A DNA stretch of 64,000 bases from an uncultured Algibacter sp. (GTDB taxonomy: Bacteria; Bacteroidota; Bacteroidia; Flavobacteriales; Flavobacteriaceae). Positions 17,648 to 27,023 of this stretch are shown one piece after another. Both the position numbers and the translations under genes were made by a program. Location: contig NZ_CANKXG010000009.1 of assembly GCF_947487575.1 (NCBI RefSeq), positions 62,001 through 126,000 of the forward strand. The letters run 5' to 3'. The notes under the pieces are model-generated. The model was not told the DNA's origin and did not search any database. It saw only the letters and a list, made by a program, of their open reading frames with translations. Each line of letters begins with the position of its first letter. Position 1 is the stretch's first letter.

Positions 17648-18984
17648 CAATAGCATCCTAAACATTTAAAAAAGAGAAAGGGAAATTTGTTCCTCAAAGT
17701 TACCTATGTGGTGTAACACAAAAAACACCTTTCCCTGATGATAAATATAACATTGTTCTCTTAAATAATCTCAAAGTTAAACTCATCAAAATCCAAAAGC
17801 TTAGTTAAGCTGCGTCGGAGCGATAAGCATCAAAAAGGATTTGATAGCTGGTCTCACTTGGTTTCAATGCTCTTTTGCCAATTTGCCAACAGTCAATCTT
17901 TAAGGAACATAAGTAATGGATTGCGCTCAGCAACTGGCAACCTGAATCATATAGAGATGCTCAGGGTACCTTCAAAATCTACACTAAGTTACCAGAATAA
18001 AAACAGGAGTTGGGAACTTTTCAGAGATTACTATTATGTTTTACTTAAAGGTCTAGGACAGCAAGCACATTTTAAACGTACAAATTTCAAGATAAGCTCA
18101 AAAATCTTCTTATTGGATGCCACTACCATAAACCTTTGTTTGAGCCTATTTGATTGGGCAAAATATAAGACCAAAAAGGGAGCGATAAAAATGCATACTT
18201 TGCTTGATTATGATGGATATTTACCTGCCTATGTAAATATAACTGATGGCAAGACCGCAGACAATAAATGAGCTTACGATATACCATTGCTCAAAGCAAG
18301 TGTTATTGTTGCTGATAGGTTATATAATGATTTTTCACTCTTAAATGTTTGGGACAACAACCAAGTTTATTTTGTTGTTAGGCACAAGAACAATATAAAA
18401 TTTAAGACCGTAAAAGAACTAGAGCTTCCAGAGCAACGCCACCAACACGTCTTAAAAGATGAAATTATTGAACTTACAGGTACTAAAACAAAAGAGAAAT
18501 ACCTAAGAAAACTACGCAGGGTAGCATTGTGGGATGAAAAAAATCAGCAGACCATAGAAGTTATAACAAACCAAATGTCTTGGACAGCAAACACCATAAT
18601 TGAGCTCTATAAGGCTAGATGGGAGGTTGAAATATTTTTATAGACATAAACAGCTACACATCAAATCTTTTATAGGTACCAGTCATAATGCTGTGATGAT
18701 ACAGATATGGACTGCACTGATAATAATACTGATATTTAAGGTGCTGAAAACACAAGCAAAACACGGTTGGTACTTATCCAATCTAGTTGCTTTTATAAGA
18801 CTAAACTTGTTTGTGAAAGTTGATTTAAACAAATGGCTCGATAATCCGTTTGTAAAAGAACAACCTCCGCTAAGGATATATATATTATACAAGGGGTTCT
18901 TTTTTGAAAAAGTAGCAAAACAGTCTATCAAACCAGTAAAACGATTCGATTTAATATGCCTAATATTTATTTAGGACAGGATTG
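17648..18984 (+). mobile_element. IS4-family insertion sequence, inactive
   Basis: The proposed element is about 1337 bases and carries one transposase pseudogene. The left end CAATAGCATCCTAAACA and the reverse complement of the right end CAATCCTGTCCTAAATA share CAAT and TCCTAAA, consistent with imperfect terminal inverted repeats. Flanking 9-base sequences agree at eight positions. The ends were set by eye from this match and the duplication. It divides the EPS locus between the polymer-assembly genes and the aminotransferase-wza-wzc block. Confidence 0.65.
17738..18974 (+). pseudogene. IS4-family DDE transposase, broken by two stops and a frameshift
   Basis: A single frame starts at ATG 17738 (MINITLFS), meets TAA at 17762-17764 where CAA would give Gln, and continues IISKLNSSKSKSLVK. 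It carries LVSMLFCQFANSQSLR, SATGNLNH and the first catalytic Asp region LLDATTINLCLSLFDWAKY, then HTLLDYDG. A TGA at 18269-18271 lies between ADNK and AYDIPLL, where GGA would give Gly. VADRLYNDF holds the second Asp and YKARWEVEIF the Glu of the YREK motif, but the frame shifts near 18640; RHKQLHIKSFIGTSHNAVMIQIWTA continues in another frame. At least three inactivating changes mean it cannot be expressed whole. Confidence 0.85.
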
Positions 18985-18993
18985 ATTTCAAAC
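18985..18993. repeat. Right target-site duplication of the IS4-family element
   Basis: ATTTCAAAC follows the proposed right end of the element and differs at one base from the left copy at 17639-17647. Reading across it on the minus strand keeps the frame of the interrupted gene relic. Confidence 0.5.
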
Positions 18994-19142
18994 CATTTGA
19001 AGTCATATATTTGAATTGCTTATGTCTTTTTTTTAAAATTGAAAGTTCATATCGATAATCGACTGTTTTTCCTGTTTTATAATCAATGATATGTAGTTAA
19101 CCGATTTTAATTACTCTTTTGGCGAAATAACCTTCTACTTGC

Positions 19143-19172
19143 TTTGTTGCATTAAAACAATTACTAAATTTA
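19143..19172 (+). promoter_or_regulatory. Candidate promoter for the aminotransferase-wza-wzc operon
   Basis: TTTG at 19143-19146, an 18-base spacer and TAAATTTA at 19165-19172 resemble the Bacteroidetes promoter consensus with one mismatch and one base less spacing. It would give a leader of roughly 290 bases before the aminotransferase gene. It lies inside the old minus-strand gene relic, so it may be a chance match. Confidence 0.35.
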
Positions 19173-19176
19173 CACC

Positions 19177-19469
19177 GTTAAACAGAATTGAATTGATTAA
19201 TAGCAAATTGATTTAATTGTATTAAATAAGCGAAATAAAATATTTTTAAAACTCTCGATTACAACCTCGTTACATTAAGTAAGGTTAATTTGTAGATATT
19301 TTAAGACTATTTAATACAAGTTAAATAAGTTATTATAAAAAGAATTGATTTTGTTATATGTACAAAAGAGGGAATATCCAAAAATTATTTTATGCTTTTA
19401 TAGAGCATAGTTATTTAAACTATGGATGTAAACTTATGCTATAATTTTAAAAGTTTAGTTTTTAAATAA
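19177..19469. other. Leader region of the wza-wzc operon with overlapping hairpins
   Basis: These 293 bases have no gene. Close to the start codon of the aminotransferase, TATGCT (19391-19396) can pair with AGCATA (19404-19409). CATAGTT (19406-19412) can instead pair with AACTATG (19418-19424), and AGCATA can also pair with TATGCT at 19435-19440. The three stems exclude one another in part, as in leader RNAs that switch folds. No terminator T run follows, so if it acts at all it would be on translation. Confidence 0.35.
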
Positions 19470-20606
19470 ATGTTGACCAAAACAAAAATATATCTTTCAT
19501 CTCCTCACATGGGAGGTTCTGAGCAAAAATTTGTTAATGAAGCTTTTTCAACAAATTGGATTGCTCCATTAGGACCTAATGTAGATGGATTTGAAAATGA
19601 TTTAGAGACATATTTAGGAGGCAATAATCAAGTTGCTGCTTTAAGCTCAGGAACAGCTGCAATTCATATTGCTTTACAATTACTTGATGTTTCTAAAGGT
19701 GACGAAGTTTTATGTCAAAGTTTTACTTTTTCAGCTTCTGCTAATCCAATTGTTTATCAAGGAGCAAAACCTATATTTATTGATAGTGAGTTGGATACAT
19801 GGAATATGTCTCCTGAATTATTGGAAATAGCAATTAAAGATAGAATTGAAAAATATAAAAAACCAAAAGCTATAATTGCTGTTCATTTGTATGGTATGCC
19901 ATATATGGCCAATGAGATTAATGCAATAGCCCAAAAGTATGATATTCCTGTTATTGAAGATAGTGCCGAAGCTTTGGGTAGTAAATATTTGAATCGGGAG
20001 TGTGGTGCACTATCGGATATGGGTATATTATCTTTTAATGGCAATAAAATAATAACAACATCAGGAGGTGGAGCTCTTATTGTCAAATCTCAGAAAATGA
20101 AAGAGAAGGCTGTTTTTCTGTCTACACAAGCAAGAGATGACGCTCCTCATTATGAACATTCATCAATTGGTTTTAACTATCGAATGAGTAACGTTTTAGC
20201 AGGAATTGGAAGAGGGCAGATGGAAGTTATTGATGATAGAGTAAATGCTAGAAGACAGAACTTTAATTTTTATAAAAAGCATTTATCTGATTTTAAAGAG
20301 ATTACATTTTTGGAAGAACCTGATAATTTCTTCTCAAATAGATGGATTACATGTATTGAAACTGAATCCTATGAATTAAGAGAAAAAATAAGATTAGAAT
20401 TATTGAAAGATGATATAGAATCTAGACCACTTTGGAAACCTATGCATATGCAGCCAATTTTTAAAGATTGTTTACATTTTACCAACGGTACGTCCGAAAG
20501 ACTCTTTGATAGAGGTCTTTGTTTGCCAAGTGGCTCTAATTTAACACAGGATGATTTAGCGAGAATCCTAAACAATATTTTAAATACCCTAAATTATGAT
20601 AAATAA
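19470..20606 (+). CDS. DegT/DnrJ/EryC1/StrS-family sugar-nucleotide aminotransferase
   Basis: A 378-residue PLP enzyme of the PglE/WecE kind. SSGTAAIHIALQLL binds the cofactor phosphate, VIEDSAEALGS holds the Asp that contacts the pyridine nitrogen, and SFNGNKIITTSGGGAL contains the Schiff-base lysine, Lys193. It should transfer an amino group to a 4-keto-6-deoxy UDP-sugar. The dehydratase that makes such a keto sugar is encoded directly downstream, with an 11-base overlap. The pair predicts a 4-amino-4,6-dideoxyhexose, of the bacillosamine or related type, in the EPS or at its reducing end. Confidence 0.9.
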   Translation: MLTKTKIYLSSPHMGGSEQKFVNEAFSTNWIAPLGPNVDGFENDLETYLGGNNQVAALSSGTAAIHIALQLLDVSKGDEVLCQSFTFSASANPIVYQGAKPIFIDSELDTWNMSPELLEIAIKDRIEKYKKPKAIIAVHLYGMPYMANEINAIAQKYDIPVIEDSAEALGSKYLNRECGALSDMGILSFNGNKIITTSGGGALIVKSQKMKEKAVFLSTQARDDAPHYEHSSIGFNYRMSNVLAGIGRGQMEVIDDRVNARRQNFNFYKKHLSDFKEITFLEEPDNFFSNRWITCIETESYELREKIRLELLKDDIESRPLWKPMHMQPIFKDCLHFTNGTSERLFDRGLCLPSGSNLTQDDLARILNNILNTLNYDK

Positions 20607-22557
20607 TTACTTTGCCTATTACTCTCAAAAATACGCTTCAAAATGGCTTGTTTTTGGTATTGACTTAACGTTAATACTATTTACATTCTTTTTGGCATAT
20701 TTTATAAGATTTAACTTTACATTGAATTTTGATTTAAGTCAATTTTTTGTAGAACTACCATTTGTTTTTGCTGTTTCTGCATTAAGTTTTTTAGTTGTTG
20801 GTTCCTTTAAAAGTGTTATTAGACATACAGGTTTTACTGATGTTGTTAACGTTTTTAAATCTGTAGCTTTAATGGCTTTCACATGTATTGCTATAGTTTT
20901 GTTTAATAGGCTTACTGATATTGTTTCAGGATTTACTATTCCGCTTTCAATTATAGTTATGCATGCTTTGTTAAGTTTTGTTGTACTTAGTGCGAGCAGA
21001 TTGCTTTTTAAAATGACCTACAAATACTTGAAATGTAAGTTGTTATTAACTAAACGCGTACTTATTTATGGTACTGGAGATTCAGCAATAGTAACTTATA
21101 ATGCATTATTAAATAATGCAAGTACTAGCTATAATATTATTGCTTTTGTTGATGATAATATTAAAAAGAAGGGGAAAGTTATTAACGGAGTTCCAATATT
21201 ATCTTACCTTAATTTAGATGAAAATTATGTAGTATCTAATGATATAGATGAGGTAATAGTTGCTCACCAAAAGACGGATACTAATAAGTTAATGAAGCTT
21301 ATTGATAATTTATCAGATTCTGAAGTTAAGGTAACTAAAGTACCACCGATTGAACAGTGGATTAATGGAGAGTTAAGTGCTAAACAAATTAAGCAAGTAC
21401 AAATTGAAGATTTGCTAGGTCGTCCTCCAATTGAAATTGATAATCCTAACTTATTAAATGAATTTAGAGGCGAAACAGTTGTTGTAACTGGTGCTGCAGG
21501 TTCTATTGGTAGTGAGTTAGTAAAACAACTTTCAAATTTTGATGTAAAACATTTGATTCTAGTAGATCAAGCGGAATCAGCACTTTATGATGTGCAACAA
21601 GATTTAAAGCGCGACGGAAAGCATAATTATACAGCAATAGTAGCAGATATTAGAGATGGATTAAGAATTGACACTATTTTTCAAATTCATAAACCAACTA
21701 TGGTTTTTCATGCCGCAGCGTATAAGCACGTGCCGTTAATGGAAAAATCGCCTTATGAAGCCATAAAAATAAATGTTAATGGAACTAAATTATTGGCAGA
21801 TACTGCATCTCGTTATAATGTTAAAAAGTTCGTTTTTGTTTCTACTGATAAAGCTGTAAACCCTACAAGCGTTATGGGAGCGACAAAAAGAATGGCAGAA
21901 ATGTATATTAGCTGCCTTCAAAAAGAAAGTAAAACAAAGTTTATTACTACTCGTTTTGGTAACGTTCTTGGTTCTAATGGTTCAGTTATTCCGTTGTTTA
22001 AAAAGCAAATTGAAGCTGGAAGTTCCTTAACATTAACTCATAAAGATATTACTAGATATTTTATGACTATCCCTGAGGCTTCTCAATTAGTTTTAGAAGC
22101 AGGTACAATGGGTAAAGGAGGAGAGATTTTTATCTTTGATATGGGAGAATCAGTTAAAATTTATGATTTAGCTAAGAATATGATTAAACTATCTGGTTTA
22201 AGATATCCAGAAGATATTGATATTAAAATTACTGGGTTAAGACCAGGTGAAAAATTGTATGAAGAATTATTAGCTAATGGAGAAAACACTTTATCTACTT
22301 ATCATAAAAAAATATTAATAAGTAAAACTAGAGAATTAGATTATGCTAGAATAAAAGCAGAAATAGAAGAGCTTTGTATTACTAATCGTTTCCAAAACAA
22401 TAATATTGTAATGAAAATGAAGAGTTTAATACCTGAGTATAAATCAAATAATTCAGAATACGAAAAGTTCGATACTAGAGTTAAGATTTATAAAAAAGCT
22501 AAAGGAATTATTGAAAATAACTCTAAAAATTCTAAAATTTTTAAGTCTGTTCAATAG
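20596..22557 (+). CDS. Membrane-bound UDP-GlcNAc 4,6-dehydratase, CapD/WbpM/PglF type
   Basis: The 653-residue protein has four N-terminal membrane spans (about residues 15-130) and a CoA-binding-like nucleotide domain (RVLIYGTGDSAIVTYNALL). A catalytic Rossmann domain follows, with VTGAAGSIGSELVKQ near residue 299 and STDKAVNPTSVMGATKRMAEM near 415. The Ser-Met-Lys arrangement, with Met in place of the usual Tyr, is characteristic of large WbpM-type dehydratases. It would make UDP-4-keto-6-deoxy-GlcNAc for the aminotransferase encoded upstream. The start codon lies within the end of that gene, so the two are translationally coupled. Confidence 0.9.
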   Translation: MINNYFAYYSQKYASKWLVFGIDLTLILFTFFLAYFIRFNFTLNFDLSQFFVELPFVFAVSALSFLVVGSFKSVIRHTGFTDVVNVFKSVALMAFTCIAIVLFNRLTDIVSGFTIPLSIIVMHALLSFVVLSASRLLFKMTYKYLKCKLLLTKRVLIYGTGDSAIVTYNALLNNASTSYNIIAFVDDNIKKKGKVINGVPILSYLNLDENYVVSNDIDEVIVAHQKTDTNKLMKLIDNLSDSEVKVTKVPPIEQWINGELSAKQIKQVQIEDLLGRPPIEIDNPNLLNEFRGETVVVTGAAGSIGSELVKQLSNFDVKHLILVDQAESALYDVQQDLKRDGKHNYTAIVADIRDGLRIDTIFQIHKPTMVFHAAAYKHVPLMEKSPYEAIKINVNGTKLLADTASRYNVKKFVFVSTDKAVNPTSVMGATKRMAEMYISCLQKESKTKFITTRFGNVLGSNGSVIPLFKKQIEAGSSLTLTHKDITRYFMTIPEASQLVLEAGTMGKGGEIFIFDMGESVKIYDLAKNMIKLSGLRYPEDIDIKITGLRPGEKLYEELLANGENTLSTYHKKILISKTRELDYARIKAEIEELCITNRFQNNNIVMKMKSLIPEYKSNNSEYEKFDTRVKIYKKAKGIIENNSKNSKIFKSVQ

Positions 22558-22599
22558 TTTTTATTTAAAATCTCGTATTTTACCCCAAATCTTTATAGA

Positions 22600-23376
22600 A
22601 TGTTTTTAAATTGTATAAACAAGAAGTTTACAATTGCTTACGTAATTGTTTTACTTTCATTATCATCATGTGTTTCGAAAAAAGAAGTCGTATACTTCCA
22701 GAATGCAAAAGACTTTGAAACCATTGTAGATACTGACACATTCACACCAAAATTCAAGGTCAACGACATTGTTAGTATTTTTGTTTCTACGTTTGATTTA
22801 GAAGCTGTTAAGCCTTTCAATATTTTTAAAGGTAGTGGACAAGGTGTTGTAAACCCAGAGTTTATTGATTATTTAATTGATAATGAAGGAAATATAGATT
22901 ATCCGGTTTTAGGAAAAATAAAACTATTAGGGCTATCGGTTCAAGAAGCTCAGGAATTATTTAAAGAAAAACTATCTATCTATTTAAAAGACCCTATAAT
23001 TAATATTAGAATTTTGAATTTTAGAATATCTGTACTTGGGGAAATTAGGTCTCCTGGTAGGTATGAGGTTTCTGGACAAAGAATAACCATTTTAGAAGCT
23101 ATTGCTTTGGCTGGTGATTTAAATATAAAGGCGCATCGAGAAAATGTATTGGTTATAAGAGATTTTAATGGCGCAAAAACTTATACTAGAGTAGATTTAA
23201 CGAGTAAAGAAATATTTAACTCTCCTGTATATTATTTGACGCAGAATGATGTTATATATGTAGAACCAAATAATTCGGCTGTGAGTAATGCTTCTGGTGA
23301 TACTAGAATTGGGACAATTATTAGTATTACATCTTTTTTAATAACTACAGCTCTAATATTTGTTACCAGAAACTAA
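22600..23376 (+). CDS. wza: Polysaccharide export lipoprotein, Wza-like (OPX family)
   Basis: The 258-residue product starts with a lipoprotein signal peptide; the lipobox LSSC gives lipidated Cys24. The Poly_export domain follows (FKVNDIVSIFVSTFDLEAVKPF and YPVLGKIKLLGLSVQEAQELF), then an SLBB-type segment (RISVLGEIRSPGRYEVSGQRITILEAIALAGDL). A short hydrophobic C-terminal helix (IGTIISITSFLITTALIFV) replaces the long alpha-helical pore of E. coli Wza, as is common in Bacteroidetes. It should form the outer-membrane part of the export channel with the Wzc-like protein encoded 3 bases downstream. Confidence 0.92.
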   Translation: MFLNCINKKFTIAYVIVLLSLSSCVSKKEVVYFQNAKDFETIVDTDTFTPKFKVNDIVSIFVSTFDLEAVKPFNIFKGSGQGVVNPEFIDYLIDNEGNIDYPVLGKIKLLGLSVQEAQELFKEKLSIYLKDPIINIRILNFRISVLGEIRSPGRYEVSGQRITILEAIALAGDLNIKAHRENVLVIRDFNGAKTYTRVDLTSKEIFNSPVYYLTQNDVIYVEPNNSAVSNASGDTRIGTIISITSFLITTALIFVTRN

Positions 23377-23379
23377 TTT

Positions 23380-25785
23380 ATGAATTCTACTATGAATAAT
23401 ATAAATTCAACAAGTTCAGGAGATGGTTTAGACCTTCAAAAAATTATTGGAACATATTTAAAGCAATGGCCTTGGTTTATTTTATGTGGTAGTATTTTTG
23501 TGATTTTGGCATTTTTTAATTTAAGATACGCTACTCCAGAGTATAATGCTAAAGCAAAAATAATGTTAGTTGATGATGATGGTGTTTCTAATCCTGCTGA
23601 AATAATGCTTAAGGATATGGGACAGATTTCTAATACTGATGGCAAAATGATTGAGGACGAAATAGAAGTACTGAAGTCTCGAAATTTAATGCAAGGTGTT
23701 GTTACAAAACTTCAATTAAATAAGCAGTTTTTTGCAAAAGGAAGGTTTCATGATACACAATATTTCCCTATTGATAAGTCTCCAATTAAAGTGAATTTTA
23801 TAGCCTCTGACTCTGTTATATTTAAATCTAATTTTAGCTTTAGCATTTTAATCACTTCTGAAACTAAATTTGATTTTATTTATAAATCAAGTGTTACAGG
23901 GGAAGACGTTGTAAATAAAATGTCTTTTGGAAAAAATGTTAAAACACCTATTGGAGATATAGTTGTTACGCCGAATACAAATAAAATTTCTAACTTTGTT
24001 AATCAAGCGGTATATATTAAAATTATATCTTTAGATAAAGTCGCTGAGAAATATAAAAATAGCATTAGAATTTCATCTGCTGCAGAAGGGTCTAAGGTAA
24101 TTAATCTATCTCTTACTGATGCTTCTGTTGATAAAGCAAAGGCTATTATAAATAATTTAATTGATGAATACAATAGAGTCTCAATTGAAGATAAAAGTGC
24201 TAAATCTAATAATACAGCAGAATTTATTAATAAGAGAATTGATTTAATTGCAACTGATCTTTCAGATGTTGATGATCAAATAGAACAGTTTAAAACTGGT
24301 AATAAACTTACAGACATAACCTCTGAAGCTAATTTATATTTAAATTCTAGTGCGCAAACAGAACAACAACTAGCTGATAACCGTACCGAATTTAACAAAA
24401 TTAATTACATGAAAAACCAGTTAAATGAAGACTCTTTTGAAAGGATACCAGCAAATATAGGTTTAGCTGATGGTTCCGTAAATTCAATTGCCACTAGATA
24501 TAATGAGCTTTTAGATAGTAGGGATAGACTTTTAAAAAGTTCTAATGAAAAAAACCCTATAATTGTTAATTTAGATGAACAATTAAGTACTTTGAAAAGC
24601 AGTCTCCAAGAAACTTTGGACAATTCTGCAGAAACAGTTACTCTTCAAATCAGGAGTCTTGAAAATCAATCAGCAAAAATTAGTTCAAAAATTTATGCTG
24701 TTCCTGGTCAAGTAAGGAAATCTAGAGATATCGAGCGTGAGCAAGGGATTAAAGAATCTTTATATTTGTATTTACTTCAAAAACGTGAGGAAGCTACAAT
24801 TTCATTAATTTCTACTTCTCCAAATGCAAAAATAATAGATGATGCTCATTCAAACAACATGCCAGTATCCCCAAAAAAAAACATGGTATATTTAGCAGCT
24901 TTAATAGTTGGTTTAGGTATTCCTTTTGGCTTTATTTATGTAAAAGGATTATTAGACACAAAAATGCATAATAAAGAAGATTTAGAAAAAGAAATTAAAG
25001 ACATAACAGTTCTTGGTGAAATCCCAAGAATTACAGGAAGTAATAAGAATTTAATTGAGCGAAATGATAGATCTATCTTATCTGAATCATTTAGAATTAT
25101 AAGAACCAATTTTGATTATTTAAGACGTTCAAAGAAAGATATTAAATATAGTAATGTCACATTTATAACATCTACTATAAATGGTGAAGGTAAATCTTTT
25201 TTCAGTTTAAATATGGCGCTTACAATAGCCAACACTGGTAAAAAAGTTCTATTGATAGGTGCTGATGTTAGAAATCCACAAATTTATTCGTCTTTCACAA
25301 AGAAAAAGGATAAAGATAATGGTGGAAAATTGGGATTAACGGACTATTTGGCTGATAAATCAGTTGGTATAGCTGAAACCATTAATACTTATGAAATTAA
25401 TGGGTTAAATATTGATATTTTACTTTCTGGAAAAGTACCACCAAATCCTGCTGAGCTACTTATGAATGATAGAATAAAAGATTTATTTGATAAAGTTTCA
25501 AATGACTATGATTATGTTATTGTTGATACAGCTCCTTCTATGTTAGTTACTGATACATTATTGATTAGTCAATATGCTGGACATACAATATATATGACAA
25601 GAGCTGATCATACCGAAAAGAAAATATTGAATTTTGCCAAAGAATTACACGCAGAAAACAAACTAAATAATATGATGCTTGTGGTTAATGATGTTAAACA
25701 ATCAAATTTTGGTTACGGTGCTAAATACGGTTATTATGGAGTCCCAGAAAAAAAAGGAATTTTTGGTAGGTTCAAAAAGGGTTAA
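23380..25785 (+). CDS. wzc: Polysaccharide co-polymerase and tyrosine autokinase, Wzc-like
   Basis: The 801-residue protein has a Wzz-type N-terminal domain with a first membrane span at about residues 33-49. A long periplasmic coiled region and a second span near 500-525 follow, then a cytoplasmic BY-kinase domain. That domain shows the Walker A motif INGEGKSFFSLNMALTIA near residue 603, Walker A' VLLIGADVRNP and Walker B YDYVIVDTAPS. A Tyr-rich tail (GYGAKYGYYGVPEKK) provides the autophosphorylation cluster. It controls chain length and export with Wza. The stop codon is followed by a strong terminator, ending the aminotransferase-dehydratase-wza-wzc operon. Confidence 0.93.
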   Translation: MNSTMNNINSTSSGDGLDLQKIIGTYLKQWPWFILCGSIFVILAFFNLRYATPEYNAKAKIMLVDDDGVSNPAEIMLKDMGQISNTDGKMIEDEIEVLKSRNLMQGVVTKLQLNKQFFAKGRFHDTQYFPIDKSPIKVNFIASDSVIFKSNFSFSILITSETKFDFIYKSSVTGEDVVNKMSFGKNVKTPIGDIVVTPNTNKISNFVNQAVYIKIISLDKVAEKYKNSIRISSAAEGSKVINLSLTDASVDKAKAIINNLIDEYNRVSIEDKSAKSNNTAEFINKRIDLIATDLSDVDDQIEQFKTGNKLTDITSEANLYLNSSAQTEQQLADNRTEFNKINYMKNQLNEDSFERIPANIGLADGSVNSIATRYNELLDSRDRLLKSSNEKNPIIVNLDEQLSTLKSSLQETLDNSAETVTLQIRSLENQSAKISSKIYAVPGQVRKSRDIEREQGIKESLYLYLLQKREEATISLISTSPNAKIIDDAHSNNMPVSPKKNMVYLAALIVGLGIPFGFIYVKGLLDTKMHNKEDLEKEIKDITVLGEIPRITGSNKNLIERNDRSILSESFRIIRTNFDYLRRSKKDIKYSNVTFITSTINGEGKSFFSLNMALTIANTGKKVLLIGADVRNPQIYSSFTKKKDKDNGGKLGLTDYLADKSVGIAETINTYEINGLNIDILLSGKVPPNPAELLMNDRIKDLFDKVSNDYDYVIVDTAPSMLVTDTLLISQYAGHTIYMTRADHTEKKILNFAKELHAENKLNNMMLVVNDVKQSNFGYGAKYGYYGVPEKKGIFGRFKKG

Positions 25786-25801
25786 ATTATATTAAGTAGA
25801 C

Positions 25802-25835
25802 AAAAAAAGCATCTTTTTAAAAGATGCTTTTTTTT
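25802..25835. terminator. Bidirectional intrinsic terminator after wzc
   Basis: A 16-base stem, AAAAAAAGCATCTTTT at 25802-25817 with its complement at 25819-25834, is closed by a very tight loop and flanked by T runs on both strands. It lies between the convergent wzc and aroB genes and should end both transcripts. Confidence 0.85.
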
Positions 25836-25859
25836 ATAAAAGTTAAAATAAATTGTCGG

Positions 25860-26930
25860 TTATTCACTAGCGTAAAACTCAAACGCATCCTTTATTATTT
25901 CGTTATCTACTAAGCAATCAATTTTACATTCCCCTATAGCTTCTAAAAGCACAAAATTAATATTACCATGGTTGTTTTTCTTGTCATATTTAAGTAACTC
26001 AATAATAGCAGGATAATCACTTTTATCAATAATTACTTTATCATAATAACTAAGAAATAATTTTTTTATACTTAAAGTTGTTTCTTTAGGGAAACCAACT
26101 AACTTAGTTGATATATAGCTTGCTAATATCATTCCTATTACAATTGCTTCGCCATGTAACAGTGTTGTTTTGTTTGGGTTGCTTAAAAAATAAGATTCAA
26201 TGGCGTGCCCAAGTGTATGACCAAAATTTAAAGTTTTTCGAATACCATCTTCAAAAGGATCTTCTTCTACAACATTTCTTTTTATAATAACAGATTCATG
26301 TATTAATTCATCTAAATCATGAAGATTTAGATTAGACAAATTTTGAAATTTATCCCAATAGGTTTTACTCGTAATTAAACCATGCTTTAGCATTTCGGCT
26401 AATCCTGAACGCATTTGTTCTTTAGGTAATGTGTCCAAAAAGTTAGTATCAATAAGAACTAAATCTGGATTACTGATAACACCAATTTGATTTTTTAAAT
26501 GACCTAAATCAACACCTGTTTTACCTCCAACTGAGGCGTCAACCATTGACAATAGAGTAGTAGGAACATTAATATATGTAATACCTCTTTTAAAAGTACA
26601 AGCAACGAAACCACCTAAATCTGTTATTACACCACCACCAATATTAATCATTAAACTTTTTCTGTCAGCATCAAGTTCAGAAAGTGCATTCCAGACTCCA
26701 ACACAAGTGTCAATATTTTTGTTTATTTCTCCAGATTCAATTTCAATAATTTCAATATCCTTTTTTGTTTCAAGATTTTCTAAAAATTTTGGTAGGCAAT
26801 ATTGATTTGTATTTTCATCAACTAAAATAAAAACTTTAGAAAAATTATTTTTTTTAATATGTTGATTTATAGAGATGTAACATTTTTCGTTAAAATGTAT
26901 AATACTATTGTTTGCCTTAATGGAATCCAT
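25860..26930 (-). CDS. aroB: 3-dehydroquinate synthase
   Basis: The 356-residue enzyme of the shikimate pathway turns DAHP into 3-dehydroquinate using NAD+ and a divalent metal. It shows IGGGVITDLGGFVACTFKRGI for NAD and substrate binding, then TTLLSMVDASVGGKTGVD and KNQIGVISNPDLVLID. LRSGLAEMLKHGLI-like residues (here MRSGLAEMLKHGLITS) and the metal-binding FGHTLGHAIES and LLHGEAIVIGM follow. Length is normal. It is divergent from proline dehydrogenase across a 93-base gap. This is a core gene that separates two parts of the polysaccharide locus. Confidence 0.97.
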   Translation of the reverse strand: MDSIKANNSIIHFNEKCYISINQHIKKNNFSKVFILVDENTNQYCLPKFLENLETKKDIEIIEIESGEINKNIDTCVGVWNALSELDADRKSLMINIGGGVITDLGGFVACTFKRGITYINVPTTLLSMVDASVGGKTGVDLGHLKNQIGVISNPDLVLIDTNFLDTLPKEQMRSGLAEMLKHGLITSKTYWDKFQNLSNLNLHDLDELIHESVIIKRNVVEEDPFEDGIRKTLNFGHTLGHAIESYFLSNPNKTTLLHGEAIVIGMILASYISTKLVGFPKETTLSIKKLFLSYYDKVIIDKSDYPAIIELLKYDKKNNHGNINFVLLEAIGECKIDCLVDNEIIKDAFEFYASE

Positions 26931-27023
26931 AAATTATGGTGTTGTTTTAAGGCTGTGAAATTAAGAAGTTTTTACATAAAATGATAACTTAGCTATAATT
27001 ATCTTTATGCAAATTTTATTGAA

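Larger units (their letters stand above)
17604..19176 (-). pseudogene. Decayed minus-strand gene interrupted by the IS4-family element
   Basis: On the minus strand, 19176 down to 18985 reads as a protein-like frame with an internal TAA at 19097-19099: TKQVEGYFAKRVIKIG before it and DYKTGKTVDYRYELSILKKR after it, ending at SNGLK. If the IS and one target duplication are removed, the same frame continues without a break into KTKKSSTRVTIN and a stop at 17604-17606. Thus the IS appears to have landed near the 3' end of an older gene, which has since lost its start and gained a stop. I do not recognise the family. Confidence 0.45.

Noticed and set aside
18985-19469. A functional small gene beside the IS
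   Set aside because: Frames on both strands are broken by stops; only the minus-strand relic reads as protein-like, and it lacks a start.
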